A stretch of DNA of 64,000 nt from an uncultured Bacilli bacterium (GTDB lineage: Bacteria > Bacillota_I > Bacilli_A > RF39 > UBA660): positions 148,501 to 212,500 of the forward strand of contig CAKOJN010000002.1 in NCBI GenBank assembly GCA_934090685.1. Reading direction: 5' to 3'. Under the pieces are notes generated by a model. The model was not told where the DNA came from. It saw only the letters and a list, made by a program, of their open reading frames with translations, and did no database searches. Below, piece by piece: positions 21,975 to 30,755 of this stretch. A program made the position numbers and the translations under genes. Position 1 is the stretch's first letter. Each line of letters begins with the position of its first letter.

Positions 21975-24152
21975 ATGAAAAAGAAGGGTTTCACATTAGT
22001 AGAGTTACTAGCAGTAATAGCAATCTTAGCAATACTAGTAATCATTGCACTTCCAAATGTAATTAAACTATATAATGATGCTAAAAAGAATGCATTTTTA
22101 ACAGAAGTAAAATCATTATATAGTACTGCTAATTCAAAATATATAAGTGAATCATTAAAAGGAAATAAATTAAGTGAAATAAATTCCAATGATTCAAGTA
22201 AATTAGATTTAAATGGTAATGACCTTACATATAAAATTAAATTAAATAGTGATGGAAGTGTAGCGTCAATCGCAGTTAAAAAAGGAAATTATTGTATTGT
22301 TTCAAGTAAAGATTCATCAAAAATAACAAAAAGTGATGTTAGTGAAGACTGTGAATCATTTAATGTACTTGCTAATTGGTATGATGATTGTAAAGATAAA
22401 AATACTTTAAGATGTAAAATATTAAGTGATAATGAAACTTATGATGATAGTGTTAAGAGTAAATATGTTACAAGTAACTCAGGTATAAACTTCAAAGAAC
22501 CATCTAGTGATACAAATGGTAAAGGATTATATTATGCAACTGATTTAAATGCAACTGATGAAAATAATGATGGTCTTTCAAATAGAATATATTACTATAG
22601 AGGAGATATAAATAATAATTATGTTGTTTTAGGAAATAAATGTTATAAAATATTAAGAACAACCGAGAGTGGTAATGTTAAATTAATGTATCATGATAAT
22701 GCCAATGCTGATGGTACATGTAATGAACAAAAAACAAAAGATACTTCACTAGAAACGCGTGGTTATAACTATATGAATGCATTTGATAATACATATGTTG
22801 GTTATATGTATGGGGATGTTAAATTACGACCAATAGATGACATAGGAATAGAATATTTTGCTTTAGCAAAAAATATAGATTTAAGAACTAATGCTAAGTA
22901 TTATTCTGACAATTATATATTTAAAGATGGAAAATATTATTTAAGTGGAAACTATATACAGGGTAAATATAATCAATTGTGTAATAATAACAATTGCAAA
23001 ATAAAAAATTATTATACTTGTAATAGCAACATTAAGGATCAAGGGTGCGATACATTGTATCGAATATTAACATCCACTATGTATAGTCCAGTTGATAGTG
23101 TTATAAATTATTCTGTTTCTTCTAATGAAGAGTATGGTTCATCATTTAAATATGAAAATGGACAATTTGAAATAGATGGAAATATAAAAACAGGAAGTGT
23201 AGGTCCTGATTCTAAACTTTGCAATCCCAATTCGTGTAGTATATTGAACTATTATTTTATCGCTTCTTCAAATTTCTTATTTAAAGTAGTTGGTTATAAT
23301 TCTAATGGTTCTTTGAAGATTGAACGATTAACATATGGAACTACATCGGAAGAAGAGGCACTCTCAAATAAAAATGATAGTACTATAAAGAAAGTGGTTG
23401 ACTCTTGGTATAAAAATAATATAGAAACTAAAGATTTATCTTCTAAAATAGCGGATGAAATATATTGTAATGATAGAAGTCTAGTTAATGAATTGAATAA
23501 AGATAAATTGGATAAAATGCTTAAAGAACAATTAGAAAGTGAAGAAGGAGCTGAGTTTATTGCTGAGTACGCTACTTATGGTTTCACTAGTGAAGAAGAG
23601 TTTGCTAATTTCTATTTAAATTATTCATATGATGAAGTTTCTTTAATGATGTCAGGAATTAATTATAATTCATTTCATTCAGAATATGCTGCTAAATATA
23701 GACTTTTTGGTATAGATGATTTTTTCAAATCTTTAGAAGAGTATATGAATTATGTTAGTAAGCCATCTTATAAATGTAAAAATAAAACTGATAGGTTTAC
23801 AACTTCATCGCTTGGGAATGGTAAGTTAAAATATCCAGTTGCATTATTAACTGCAGATGAAATTAATTATGCTGGTCTCGCGGGAGAGAAAGAAGGAAAA
23901 AGTTTTGTTAATAACACTCTTGATAATTCTTGGACGATGACTCCAAATTTCTATAATCATGAGATGGGATCTGGGGCACATAATATGGTAATGACCAAAA
24001 AAGGAAAAATTGGATCAGGAGCAGTAGTAATCTCTTTAACAGGTGACTTAGGCGATTCAAATAGTATTGTAATTCCAGTACTTGCCTTAAAATCCGATAC
24101 TGAAATAACAAAAGGAAATGGAACTTTAACTAATCCGTATGTAATAAAATAG
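21975..24152 (+). CDS. Giant prepilin-like protein with FRG/GxGT extracellular domain
   Basis: Starts KKKGFTLVELLAVIAILAIL, a prepilin leader with Glu at +5. The stretch to NVIKLYNDAKKNAFLTEVKSL is nearly the same as in the prepilins at 4605 and 7402, showing common origin. The ectodomain has YYYRGDINNNYVVLGNKCY, KLMYHDN, KVVDSWYKNNIE, YCNDRS, KYPVALLTADEIN, SWTMTPN, IPVLAL and the closing GNGTLTNPYVI, the same block order as in the 931-residue protein, plus Cys-pair inserts (LCNNNNCKIKNYYTC). Single-gene unit with its own promoter, operator-like repeat and terminator. Likely a pilus-associated adhesin; inference. Confidence 0.75.
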   Translation: MKKKGFTLVELLAVIAILAILVIIALPNVIKLYNDAKKNAFLTEVKSLYSTANSKYISESLKGNKLSEINSNDSSKLDLNGNDLTYKIKLNSDGSVASIAVKKGNYCIVSSKDSSKITKSDVSEDCESFNVLANWYDDCKDKNTLRCKILSDNETYDDSVKSKYVTSNSGINFKEPSSDTNGKGLYYATDLNATDENNDGLSNRIYYYRGDINNNYVVLGNKCYKILRTTESGNVKLMYHDNANADGTCNEQKTKDTSLETRGYNYMNAFDNTYVGYMYGDVKLRPIDDIGIEYFALAKNIDLRTNAKYYSDNYIFKDGKYYLSGNYIQGKYNQLCNNNNCKIKNYYTCNSNIKDQGCDTLYRILTSTMYSPVDSVINYSVSSNEEYGSSFKYENGQFEIDGNIKTGSVGPDSKLCNPNSCSILNYYFIASSNFLFKVVGYNSNGSLKIERLTYGTTSEEEALSNKNDSTIKKVVDSWYKNNIETKDLSSKIADEIYCNDRSLVNELNKDKLDKMLKEQLESEEGAEFIAEYATYGFTSEEEFANFYLNYSYDEVSLMMSGINYNSFHSEYAAKYRLFGIDDFFKSLEEYMNYVSKPSYKCKNKTDRFTTSSLGNGKLKYPVALLTADEINYAGLAGEKEGKSFVNNTLDNSWTMTPNFYNHEMGSGAHNMVMTKKGKIGSGAVVISLTGDLGDSNSIVIPVLALKSDTEITKGNGTLTNPYVIK

Positions 24153-24172
24153 TGATTATTTCACTATTTTTG
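24146..24172 (+). terminator. Terminator of the 725-residue prepilin gene
   Basis: Perfect 10-bp stem AAAATAGTGA with TCACTATTTT around TTATT; the stop codon is in the left arm. Confidence 0.85.
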
Positions 24173-24175
24173 TTT

Positions 24176-24199
24176 ATAAAAAAAGAGCAATTTGCTCTT
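24176..24199 (-). terminator. lexA terminator
   Basis: AAGAGCAA/TTTGCTCTT stem; on the minus strand it is followed by a T-run. Confidence 0.8.
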
Positions 24200-24201
24200 A
24201 A

Positions 24202-24819
24202 TTATATTTTTCTATAAAGACCTATTGCTTTACCTAAAATAGTTACATTATTTAATATAATTGGTTCTAAATAATCATTTTCTGGTTGTAGTCTTATGTG
24301 ATCAGATTCCTTAAAGAATCTTTTTAATGTTACTTCATTTTCATCAGTCATTGCGACTACTATTTCACCATTATTAGCTGTGTTACTTCTTTTAACTATA
24401 ACGATATCTCCATCATATATACCTATATTAATCATACTGTCTCCATTAACTTCAAGTGTAAATACTTCTGTTTTAAGTGGTATTAACTCTTTTGGTAATG
24501 AGAAAAATTCATTTGGCCTTTCTATTGCTTCGATAGGGTTACCTGCGGCTACTTTACCAAGAAGAGGTACATTAATAACATTATCACTTTTTTTATCATA
24601 TTCATTTGGAACATTTAACTCAATTGTTCTTGACTTACTACCTGTTTGATTAATATATCCTTTTGTAGTTAAATTCTTTAAATGAACAAACATAGTAGCA
24701 GTACTACTAAGATTGCATAATGAACATAATTCTCTTATACTTGGAGAGTATCCATTATCAGCAATAAACTTTTTAATAGTAGTTAAAATTTGTTCTTGTT
24801 TGCTAGTAAGTTTTTCCAT
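24202..24819 (-). CDS. lexA: LexA repressor
   Basis: SOS repressor with RecA-stimulated self-cleavage. N-terminal winged HTH (YSPSIRELCSLCNLSSTATMFVHLKNL) and C-terminal S24 peptidase domain: cleavage site Ala92-Gly93 in GKVAAGNPI, catalytic Ser128 in GDSMI and Lys166 in VTLKRFF. The ATG at 24819 follows AAGGAT by 9 bases; the GTG at 24828 is less likely. Its promoter region contains a LexA-like palindrome, consistent with autoregulation. Confidence 0.96.
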   Translation of the reverse strand: MEKLTSKQEQILTTIKKFIADNGYSPSIRELCSLCNLSSTATMFVHLKNLTTKGYINQTGSKSRTIELNVPNEYDKKSDNVINVPLLGKVAAGNPIEAIERPNEFFSLPKELIPLKTEVFTLEVNGDSMINIGIYDGDIVIVKRSNTANNGEIVVAMTDENEVTLKRFFKESDHIRLQPENDYLEPIILNNVTILGKAIGLYRKI

Positions 24820-24840
24820 ATTAATCACATCCTTAAATAA

Positions 24841-24869
24841 ATGATATCATACAAACAAATGCTTGTAAA
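24841..24869 (-). promoter_or_regulatory. lexA promoter
   Basis: Minus strand TTTACA (24869-24864), 17-base spacer, extended -10 TGATATCAT ending at 24841. Confidence 0.55.
24852..24865. promoter_or_regulatory. Probable LexA operator
   Basis: CAAACAAATGCTTG fits the Firmicute SOS box CGAAC-N4-GTTCG with weakened outer and inner positions, and sits between the -35 and -10 boxes of lexA. Confidence 0.55.
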
Positions 24870-24874
24870 TGTTT

Positions 24875-24906
24875 TTGATGATTTTTTATATTTTTTGTTG
24901 TATAAT
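24875..24906 (+). promoter_or_regulatory. Probable trpS promoter
   Basis: TATAAT at 24901-24906 with TTGATG at 24875-24880 (20-base spacer, rather long). No T-box leader lies before trpS. Confidence 0.45.
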
Positions 24907-24927
24907 TATTTGTAAGGAGATGAAATA

Positions 24928-25911
24928 ATGAAAAAGATGTTAACAGGTCTTCAACCAACTGGAGTAATTACTCTTGGAAATTATATTGGTTCTGTAAGAC
25001 AAATGGTAGAAAACCAAGATAAGTATGATTCATATCTATTTGTAGCTGATATGCATGCGATTACTGTTCCTCAAGATAGTAAAGAACTTCACAGTAGAAT
25101 TAGAAGTTTACTTGCTCTTTATTTAGCATGTGGAATAGATCCTAAAAAGAATAAGATATTCATCCAATCAGAAAATGAATATCATGCGAATGTTTCATGG
25201 CTCCTTGAATGTAATACATACTATGGAGAGTTATCTCGTATGACTCAATTTAAAGATAAAAGTCTAAAGAATGTTAATTTTACAAGTGGTTTACTTACAT
25301 ATCCAGTTTTAATGGCTGCGGATATATTAATTTATGATATAGATTATGTTCCGGTAGGAAAGGATCAAAAGCAACATGTAGAGCTTGCAAGAGATATCGC
25401 AGAGAGATTTAATAAAAAATATGGTCAAACATTTAATATACCAACTGCGATGATTCCTGAAAATGTTAAATTAATAATGGATCTTGTAGATCCAACAAAG
25501 AAAATGAGTAAATCAGCAGATAATAAGAAAGGTTCTATATTCTTACTTGATGATGTAGAATTAACAAGAAAGAAAATAATGGGAGCAACTACTGATAGTG
25601 AAATGATAATCAAATATGATATGGAAAATAAACCAGGTATTTCTAATTTGATTAATATTTATACTAGTTTAAATGGTAAATCAATTTCTGAAGTAGAACA
25701 AGAATTTGAAGGCAAAAACTATGGTGAATTTAAAAAATGTGTTGCTGACTTAGTGGTTACAAAAATACTAGAAATTCAAGAAAAATATAACAAATATATT
25801 AATAGTGAAGAAATAGATAAGATATTAGATGAAGGACGTGACTTCACAAGAAAAATAGCTGCAGAAAAATTTAAAGATATGAAACATAAAATAGGATTAG
25901 GAAGAGACTAA
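24928..25911 (+). CDS. trpS: Tryptophanyl-tRNA synthetase
   Basis: Class Ic synthetase of 327 residues. The HIGH-like signature appears as LGNYIG (about residue 18), the KMSKS loop as KKMSKSADN (about 192). GLQPTGVITLGN, FVADMHAIT, TYPVLMAADIL and PVGKDQKQHVELARDIA are all family blocks. It charges tRNA-Trp in the cytosol. Start at ATG 24928 after TAAGGAG. No regulatory leader beyond the short promoter region is visible. Confidence 0.97.
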   Translation: MKKMLTGLQPTGVITLGNYIGSVRQMVENQDKYDSYLFVADMHAITVPQDSKELHSRIRSLLALYLACGIDPKKNKIFIQSENEYHANVSWLLECNTYYGELSRMTQFKDKSLKNVNFTSGLLTYPVLMAADILIYDIDYVPVGKDQKQHVELARDIAERFNKKYGQTFNIPTAMIPENVKLIMDLVDPTKKMSKSADNKKGSIFLLDDVELTRKKIMGATTDSEMIIKYDMENKPGISNLINIYTSLNGKSISEVEQEFEGKNYGEFKKCVADLVVTKILEIQEKYNKYINSEEIDKILDEGRDFTRKIAAEKFKDMKHKIGLGRD

Positions 25912-25920
25912 TCCTTTTAT
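25891..25920 (+). terminator. trpS terminator
   Basis: AGGATTAG (25893-25900) pairs with CTAATCCT (25908-25915), then TTTTAT; the stop codon is in the right arm. Confidence 0.75.
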
Positions 25921-25969
25921 ATTGATAAAAATATATTTGTGTGTTAATATCAAATTAGAGGTGTTATGT

Positions 25970-26095
25970 ATGAATATTTTAATGAATAATCCAATGACTG
26001 GAGATAATATTATGGCAAGTATTGCTGTATTATTACTTGCTTTAATAGTGATAATTACTTGTTTATTAATGATTGTCAAAAGAAAGAAAAAATAA
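25970..26095 (+). CDS. 41-residue microprotein consisting of a sortase-like sorting signal
   Basis: ATG 25970 follows GAGGTG by about 8 bases. The product is a short head, NNPMTGDN, a hydrophobic stretch of about 20 residues and a KRKKK tail. This is the exact layout of a cell-wall sorting signal (NPxTG motif, helix, basic tail) normally found at the C-terminus of large surface proteins, but here it is almost the entire protein. It is either a genuine single-pass microprotein or the surviving 3' end of a lost surface protein that regained a start. No sortase gene lies in the window. Confidence 0.5.
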   Translation: MNILMNNPMTGDNIMASIAVLLLALIVIITCLLMIVKRKKK

Positions 26096-26280
26096 TTTAA
26101 TTCAAAAGTGAAGTGGTAAACTAAAAGTAGACACAAATAAAAAAGTGTTTACTTTTAATTTTGAAAGTAACATTAAATGAACAAGAAATGATTCTATGTT
26201 TTTAAAAGATGTAAGATATTTGATAAGGAAAATATGTTAAGTATTAGAAAGAAATATAAAAAATTTCAACTTATCAAAAC
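26096..26280. other. Non-coding stretch with possible mobile-element remnant
   Basis: No intact gene. An inverted repeat AAAAGTAGACAC/GTGTTTACTTTT lies at about 26123-26156, and the preceding GAAGTGGTAAACTAAAAGTAGACA resembles in style the ends of IS3-family elements. It is followed by a broken reading frame (LNEQEMIL then stops). A decayed insertion sequence is a weak guess. Confidence 0.25.
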
Positions 26281-26287
26281 TAATCAA

Positions 26288-26317
26288 TTTACTACTCAGT
26301 ATTATACGTGATATAAT
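26288..26317 (+). promoter_or_regulatory. Promoter of the methyltransferase gene
   Basis: TTTACT (26288-26293), 18-base spacer, extended -10 TGATATAAT ending at 26317. Confidence 0.6.
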
Positions 26318-26344
26318 AAAAACCAAGAAAGAAAAGGGATTGCA

Positions 26345-27367
26345 ATGAAATATTTATGCACATTTGGCAGTGGTTGGGATAAAGCAATAAAAAAAGTATT
26401 TAAAAAAGAGTTTACAAATTATTATATTGAATTTATTAGTGATGGAATAATTATTTTTAATACAACAGAATTAATAGATACGAAAAAGATGTTTTTTTTC
26501 AATAACGTCTATTTACTATTAAAAAATAAAAAGGTTAACACAATTGATTATGATAAATGTGTTAACGAAATCATAAATGGATTAAAGATAAATTATGACG
26601 ATATTAGGAAAAACGTGAGTAATATCAATAATAAGAGTTTTAAGTTTATAAGTATAGATGGTAATCAACCTTGCAAATTAAATTATAGAAATTTAAGTAA
26701 ATTAGAAATGGAAATACAAAAAAATCTAAATCTTAAAGTATCAAAAAACAAAAAACACGACTTGGATTTTGTCTTCTTAAGAAGAAATGATGGTAACATG
26801 TATTTACTATTGAAGTTATCATATAATCGAACAACAGAAAAAGATCTAGAAAAGGGATCCCTAAGACCAGAGGTGTCATATTTATTATCTTCCTTAGCAA
26901 ACATAAAAGAAAATGATATAATATTGGATCCTTTTACAGGAAGTGGAGCAATTCCAAAAGAAATAATAAAACACTTCAAATACAATATGCTCTTCGCATC
27001 TGAACTTGACGAGGAAAAGTATAATAAATTAAAGAAAAAATTCAAAGGTAATAACAAAAAATTTTACATAAAAAATTTTAATGCATTAAATATGAACTTT
27101 TTTGAAGATAATTTTATTGATACTATTGTTACAGATCCACCATGGAATGTTTATGAACACAAAGAAGAAGATTATACGGAATTTTACTTAAAGATGTTGC
27201 AAGAAATGAAACGCATCGTAAAACCAAATGGAAGACTTATTATTTTGATGGGAAATGAATATGACTTTGAAAAAGCATTATCTAAAATAAATTTGGAATT
27301 GAATGACAAATTTTCTGTTTTAATAAATGGTAAGAAGGCAAAAGTATATATTTTAACAGTTAAATAA
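26345..27367 (+). CDS. SAM-dependent RNA/DNA methyltransferase, TRM11/UPF0020-like
   Basis: The C-terminal 170 residues form a class I methyltransferase: ILDPFTGSGAIPKEI is motif I, ASELDEE motif II, and TDPPWNVYE is the catalytic (D/N)PP(Y/W) motif of amino-methyltransferases acting on N2-guanine or N6-adenine. The N-terminal 150 residues (FGSGWDKAIKKVF and following) replace a THUMP-type RNA-binding domain without clear similarity. The layout suggests tRNA methylation, target unknown. Codon choice has rather more C-ending codons than its neighbours, and a disturbed stretch lies upstream, so acquisition by transfer is possible. Confidence 0.7.
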   Translation: MKYLCTFGSGWDKAIKKVFKKEFTNYYIEFISDGIIIFNTTELIDTKKMFFFNNVYLLLKNKKVNTIDYDKCVNEIINGLKINYDDIRKNVSNINNKSFKFISIDGNQPCKLNYRNLSKLEMEIQKNLNLKVSKNKKHDLDFVFLRRNDGNMYLLLKLSYNRTTEKDLEKGSLRPEVSYLLSSLANIKENDIILDPFTGSGAIPKEIIKHFKYNMLFASELDEEKYNKLKKKFKGNNKKFYIKNFNALNMNFFEDNFIDTIVTDPPWNVYEHKEEDYTEFYLKMLQEMKRIVKPNGRLIILMGNEYDFEKALSKINLELNDKFSVLINGKKAKVYILTVK

Positions 27368-27391
27368 ATGCAATATTAAAACATATGTAGT

Positions 27392-29281
27392 CTAGTTTAA
27401 TAATATTTTTATAGTTGAACCCATTTTAACTTTCATACCACTAGATGGAGAAGAGGTAAATACATTATCACCATTCCCAACAAATTCAACATTGAAGTCT
27501 TTAAGAAGCGTTTTAGCTTCTTTTTTTGTTTTACCAACTATATCAGGTACAGTTACATAAACAATATCATCCCATCTATATGATTTAGGTATTCCATCTT
27601 TACTTTCTGGTATATTATAAATAGATATTATATCTTTAAGTACATTTCTAGCAATAGGAGCACTAACAACTCCACCGTATTGAGTAACACCTGTAGGGTG
27701 ATCAAGTGCAATATAAATTACATATTCTGGATCATCTGCAGGCATAAAGCCTATAAATGATAGTACATAGTTTCCATACATATATCTTCCATCACTACCA
27801 ACTTTTTGAGCAGTACCTGTTTTCCCACCAATTCTATAGTTTTCAATATAAGCATTTCTACCACTACCATTAGCAACTACACTTTCAAGAGCATATTTTA
27901 CTAAATCACTTGTTTCTTTTGTAATAATATTTTCTTTTTTAATTTTTGGATTATTATTTTTATTACCAACTGATGAAACTATATATGGGGTATATAAAGT
28001 TCCACCATTGACAACAGCACTAACAGCACTTACTTGTTGTATAGCAGTAACACTAATGCCTTGACCAAATGCAGTAGTTGCAAGTTCAACAGGACCAACT
28101 TTATCTAAGTTAAAAAGTATTCCAGTTGCTTCACCATTTAAATCTATACCTGTTTTTTTACCAAAGCCAAGATTAGTAATATACTTAAACAGTTTTTCTT
28201 TGCCAAGTCTTTGGCCTAGAACTACAAACCCTGGGTTACATGAGTTTTCAACAACTTGTACAAATGTTTCGTGACCGTGTCCTTTTCTTTTCCAACAGTG
28301 AAGGGTAGAATTTGCTACTTTTATACTTCCTGTATCATTGTATGTATCTTCAAATATATTTACTTTTCCTTCATTGATTGCTGATGCGAGTGTGACTATT
28401 TTAAATGTAGAGCCTGGTTCAAAATTAGACCATATTGCTAAGTTTCTATTAATAGTTTCACTACTGTACTTTTGATAATTTTCTGGATCAAATGATGGTA
28501 TACTACTCATTGCGAGTACTTCACCAGTTTTTGCTTTCATAACTATTCCGATTGCTTGTTCAGCATTATACTTTTTATATGCATTATTAAGTTCGTTTTC
28601 AAGTGATAACTGTACATCTAAGTCAACTGTAAGTTTAATGTCTTTACCATCGGTAGGGGACTCATACACTTCTGGCATTGAAAGTCTTTTACCTTTACCA
28701 TCTGAGTAATACTTAATACTACCATTTTTACCAGTTAATAACTTATCATATTTAAGTTCAAGTCCACTAAGTCCCTGATTATCAATACCTGTAAAACCTA
28801 TTACATGTGAAAGAGTATTTTTATATAAATAGTTTCTTTTACTTTCTTTTAAAAGATAAACTCCATCAAAATTATAATTATTTATTTTTTCAGCAATTTC
28901 AAAACTTAAGTTTCTACCTTCAGGGTGAACTCTTTCTACTGATGTTTTTTTAGTTACATGTTTATACATTTCATCATATGAAACATTTAATATTTCAGAT
29001 AAAGTTTGTGCGACTACTTTTTTATTTAATATTTGATTAGGTACTAAGTAAAGTCCTACACTAGTTATGTTATCCACTATAACTTTACCATTCCTATCAA
29101 GTATTTTACCTCTATCAGCTTGAACAGTTAAGTTTCTACTCCATAAGTCATTAGCAAGATTATTTAGTTTTTTATATTCTATAACTTGTATATAAAAGAC
29201 TTTCACTATTACAAAAAAGAATATAAGTAATGATATTAAAAATACTTTTTTAATTCTATAATTTTGTTTACTTTGAAACAT
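27392..29281 (-). CDS. spoVD: SpoVD-like peptidoglycan transpeptidase (class B PBP) with one PASTA domain
   Basis: Type II membrane protein: helix at residues about 11-31, PBP dimerisation domain, then the transpeptidase with STFK at 291-294, SCN at 347-349 and KTGT from 487. A single PASTA domain fills about 571-629. One PASTA and the block VVENSCNPGFVVLGQRLG are characteristic of SpoVD, which builds spore cortex; the vegetative PBP2B usually has two PASTA domains. The start follows GGTGA. It is not adjacent to the mur/fts cluster where spoVD often lies, so a cell-division FtsI role cannot be excluded. Confidence 0.82.
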   Translation of the reverse strand: MFQSKQNYRIKKVFLISLLIFFFVIVKVFYIQVIEYKKLNNLANDLWSRNLTVQADRGKILDRNGKVIVDNITSVGLYLVPNQILNKKVVAQTLSEILNVSYDEMYKHVTKKTSVERVHPEGRNLSFEIAEKINNYNFDGVYLLKESKRNYLYKNTLSHVIGFTGIDNQGLSGLELKYDKLLTGKNGSIKYYSDGKGKRLSMPEVYESPTDGKDIKLTVDLDVQLSLENELNNAYKKYNAEQAIGIVMKAKTGEVLAMSSIPSFDPENYQKYSSETINRNLAIWSNFEPGSTFKIVTLASAINEGKVNIFEDTYNDTGSIKVANSTLHCWKRKGHGHETFVQVVENSCNPGFVVLGQRLGKEKLFKYITNLGFGKKTGIDLNGEATGILFNLDKVGPVELATTAFGQGISVTAIQQVSAVSAVVNGGTLYTPYIVSSVGNKNNNPKIKKENIITKETSDLVKYALESVVANGSGRNAYIENYRIGGKTGTAQKVGSDGRYMYGNYVLSFIGFMPADDPEYVIYIALDHPTGVTQYGGVVSAPIARNVLKDIISIYNIPESKDGIPKSYRWDDIVYVTVPDIVGKTKKEAKTLLKDFNVEFVGNGDNVFTSSPSSGMKVKMGSTIKILLN

Positions 29282-29304
29282 TGTATCACCAATAAATTAT
29301 ATTC

Positions 29305-29330
29305 AAAAAAAAGGAACTCTTGCGAGTTTC
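29305..29330 (-). terminator. Terminator of the DUF4143 ATPase gene
   Basis: Minus strand GAAACTC-GCAA-GAGTTCC hairpin followed by eight T. Nearly the same hairpin ends the pilus ATPase gene. Confidence 0.8.
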
Positions 29331-29339
29331 TTATATACA

Positions 29340-30635
29340 TTATTTTTTAATGCAAAATACGGAATAAAGTGGTACTGATTTTATATTGTTTTCAAATCCA
29401 AAGTTTTTAGATGATATTCTTATACTATATTTAGGATTATATTTTTTGATATATTCTTTTAAACTTTTACTATTTGTTCTTCTACCACTTTTTACTTCAA
29501 CAGGTATTATATCACCATTAATTTTTATTAAGAAATCTATCTCGTACTTATCAAAATTATAGTAGTATAATTCTTTATTTTTAGAATAAAATTCACAAGC
29601 TATAAAATTTTCTGTTAATACACCTTTAAACATTTCATTTTTATCCAATAATATTTCATTATAATCTAAATTAGATAGCGATTTAAGAAGACCAATATCA
29701 CTTAAATATAATTTGAATTTGTCAGGATTAACAAACGCTTTTAACGGGGATTCATTCTTTTCAGTTAAATCACATTTAAGAATCATATTACTCGCTAGTA
29801 ACCAGTCTAAACTACTTTCATATCTTATTTTTCTTGCACTTTTATCTACTATACTATATTTAAATGTATTGTTAGTTCTTGCAAGTTCTTTTGGAATAGA
29901 GTTATATATTTGACTATTTTTAATTCCTTCACTATTTTCTATATATTTATTCATATCTGCTAGATAAGATGTTATTATTTGATCTTGCAGTTCAAAATTA
30001 ACATGTGAGATATTATAGTCATTAGCTATAAAGTTTTTAATTATTGCAGGCATACCACCTAATACTAGATATTTTTTATATAAATCCATTGCTTTTTCAT
30101 GAATTGAATTTATGAGAGGTTCATTTGATTCATAGTGCGTTTTGATTTCGCTAATTAATTTATTTTCTCCTATGGCTATTAGATATTCTTCAAAATCCAT
30201 AGGATATAAATATTTTATTGTTACTTTGCCAACAGGAAATGATGATTTAAATCTATTTATCTTTACACCTAACAATGATCCGGCACAAACTATTTTATAC
30301 ATTTTATCACTTTCACAAAAATATTTAAGTGAAGTAATTGCTCTTTCACTTACTTGTATTTCATCTAAAAATATTATTGTATTATCTTCATTTATATTAA
30401 TGTTTTTAACTATTTCAATTTTTTCTATTATTTTATCAGGATCTATTGTTTCATCAAAAATATTTGCTATAGATTTTTCTTTATCTAAATTAATATAGAT
30501 ATAATTATCAAAATTGTTTCTACAAAATTCTTCTAATATATATGTTTTTCCTGTTTGTCTTGCTCCGATTAGCATAAGTGGCATTTTAAAATCTTCTTTC
30601 CATTTATTTAATTCTAATTCAATTTTTCTGTACAT
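29340..30635 (-). CDS. AAA ATPase with DUF4143 C-terminal domain
   Basis: N-terminal AAA domain with Walker A GARQTGKT (about residues 28-35) and Walker B TIIFLDEIQ; AGSLLG sensor-like block. The C-terminal half is the DUF4143 region, ending in DFLIKINGDIIPVEVKSG, which resembles a PD-(D/E)xK nuclease-type strand pair. Proteins of this kind are widespread and often mobile in gut bacteria; function is unknown, with links to defence or toxin-antitoxin-like roles suggested. Start at 30635 after GGAGGT; a GTG-type extension upstream is unlikely. Single-gene unit with an unusual promoter region. Confidence 0.8.
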   Translation of the reverse strand: MYRKIELELNKWKEDFKMPLMLIGARQTGKTYILEEFCRNNFDNYIYINLDKEKSIANIFDETIDPDKIIEKIEIVKNININEDNTIIFLDEIQVSERAITSLKYFCESDKMYKIVCAGSLLGVKINRFKSSFPVGKVTIKYLYPMDFEEYLIAIGENKLISEIKTHYESNEPLINSIHEKAMDLYKKYLVLGGMPAIIKNFIANDYNISHVNFELQDQIITSYLADMNKYIENSEGIKNSQIYNSIPKELARTNNTFKYSIVDKSARKIRYESSLDWLLASNMILKCDLTEKNESPLKAFVNPDKFKLYLSDIGLLKSLSNLDYNEILLDKNEMFKGVLTENFIACEFYSKNKELYYYNFDKYEIDFLIKINGDIIPVEVKSGRRTNSKSLKEYIKKYNPKYSIRISSKNFGFENNIKSVPLYSVFCIKK

Positions 30636-30654
30636 AAATATTACCTCCATTTAC

Positions 30655-30683
30655 ATTTTATCATTTTTTGTTAATAATGTACA
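30655..30683 (-). promoter_or_regulatory. Promoter of the DUF4143 ATPase gene
   Basis: Minus strand TGTACA (30683-30678), 17-base spacer, extended -10 TGATAAAAT ending at 30655. Confidence 0.6.
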
Positions 30684-30695
30684 CATTTTTTTGAT

Positions 30696-30720
30696 TTTTT
30701 CGTACATTTTGTACGAAAAA
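30696..30720. promoter_or_regulatory. GTAC-centred inverted repeat upstream of the ATPase promoter
   Basis: TTTTTCGTAC and GTACGAAAAA form perfect 10-base arms around ATTTT, just upstream of the -35 box, which itself contains GTAC. Suggests a regulator binding site. Confidence 0.45.
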
Positions 30721-30732
30721 TGCTTTTCCTAC

Positions 30733-30755
30733 AAAAAAGAACTCTTGCGAGTTTC
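30733..30755 (-). terminator. Terminator of the pilus ATPase gene
   Basis: Minus strand GAAACTC-GCAA-GAGTTC hairpin and T-run immediately after the stop codon. Confidence 0.8.

Noticed and set aside
24841..24850. ATGATATCAT palindrome as a second operator
   Set aside because: It overlaps the lexA -10 region and short A-T palindromes are expected by chance in this base composition.
26096..26280. Insertion sequence remnant of the IS3 type
   Set aside because: Only end-like bases, one inverted repeat and a broken frame are visible; no transposase motif or target duplication, so it is listed only as a weak possibility.
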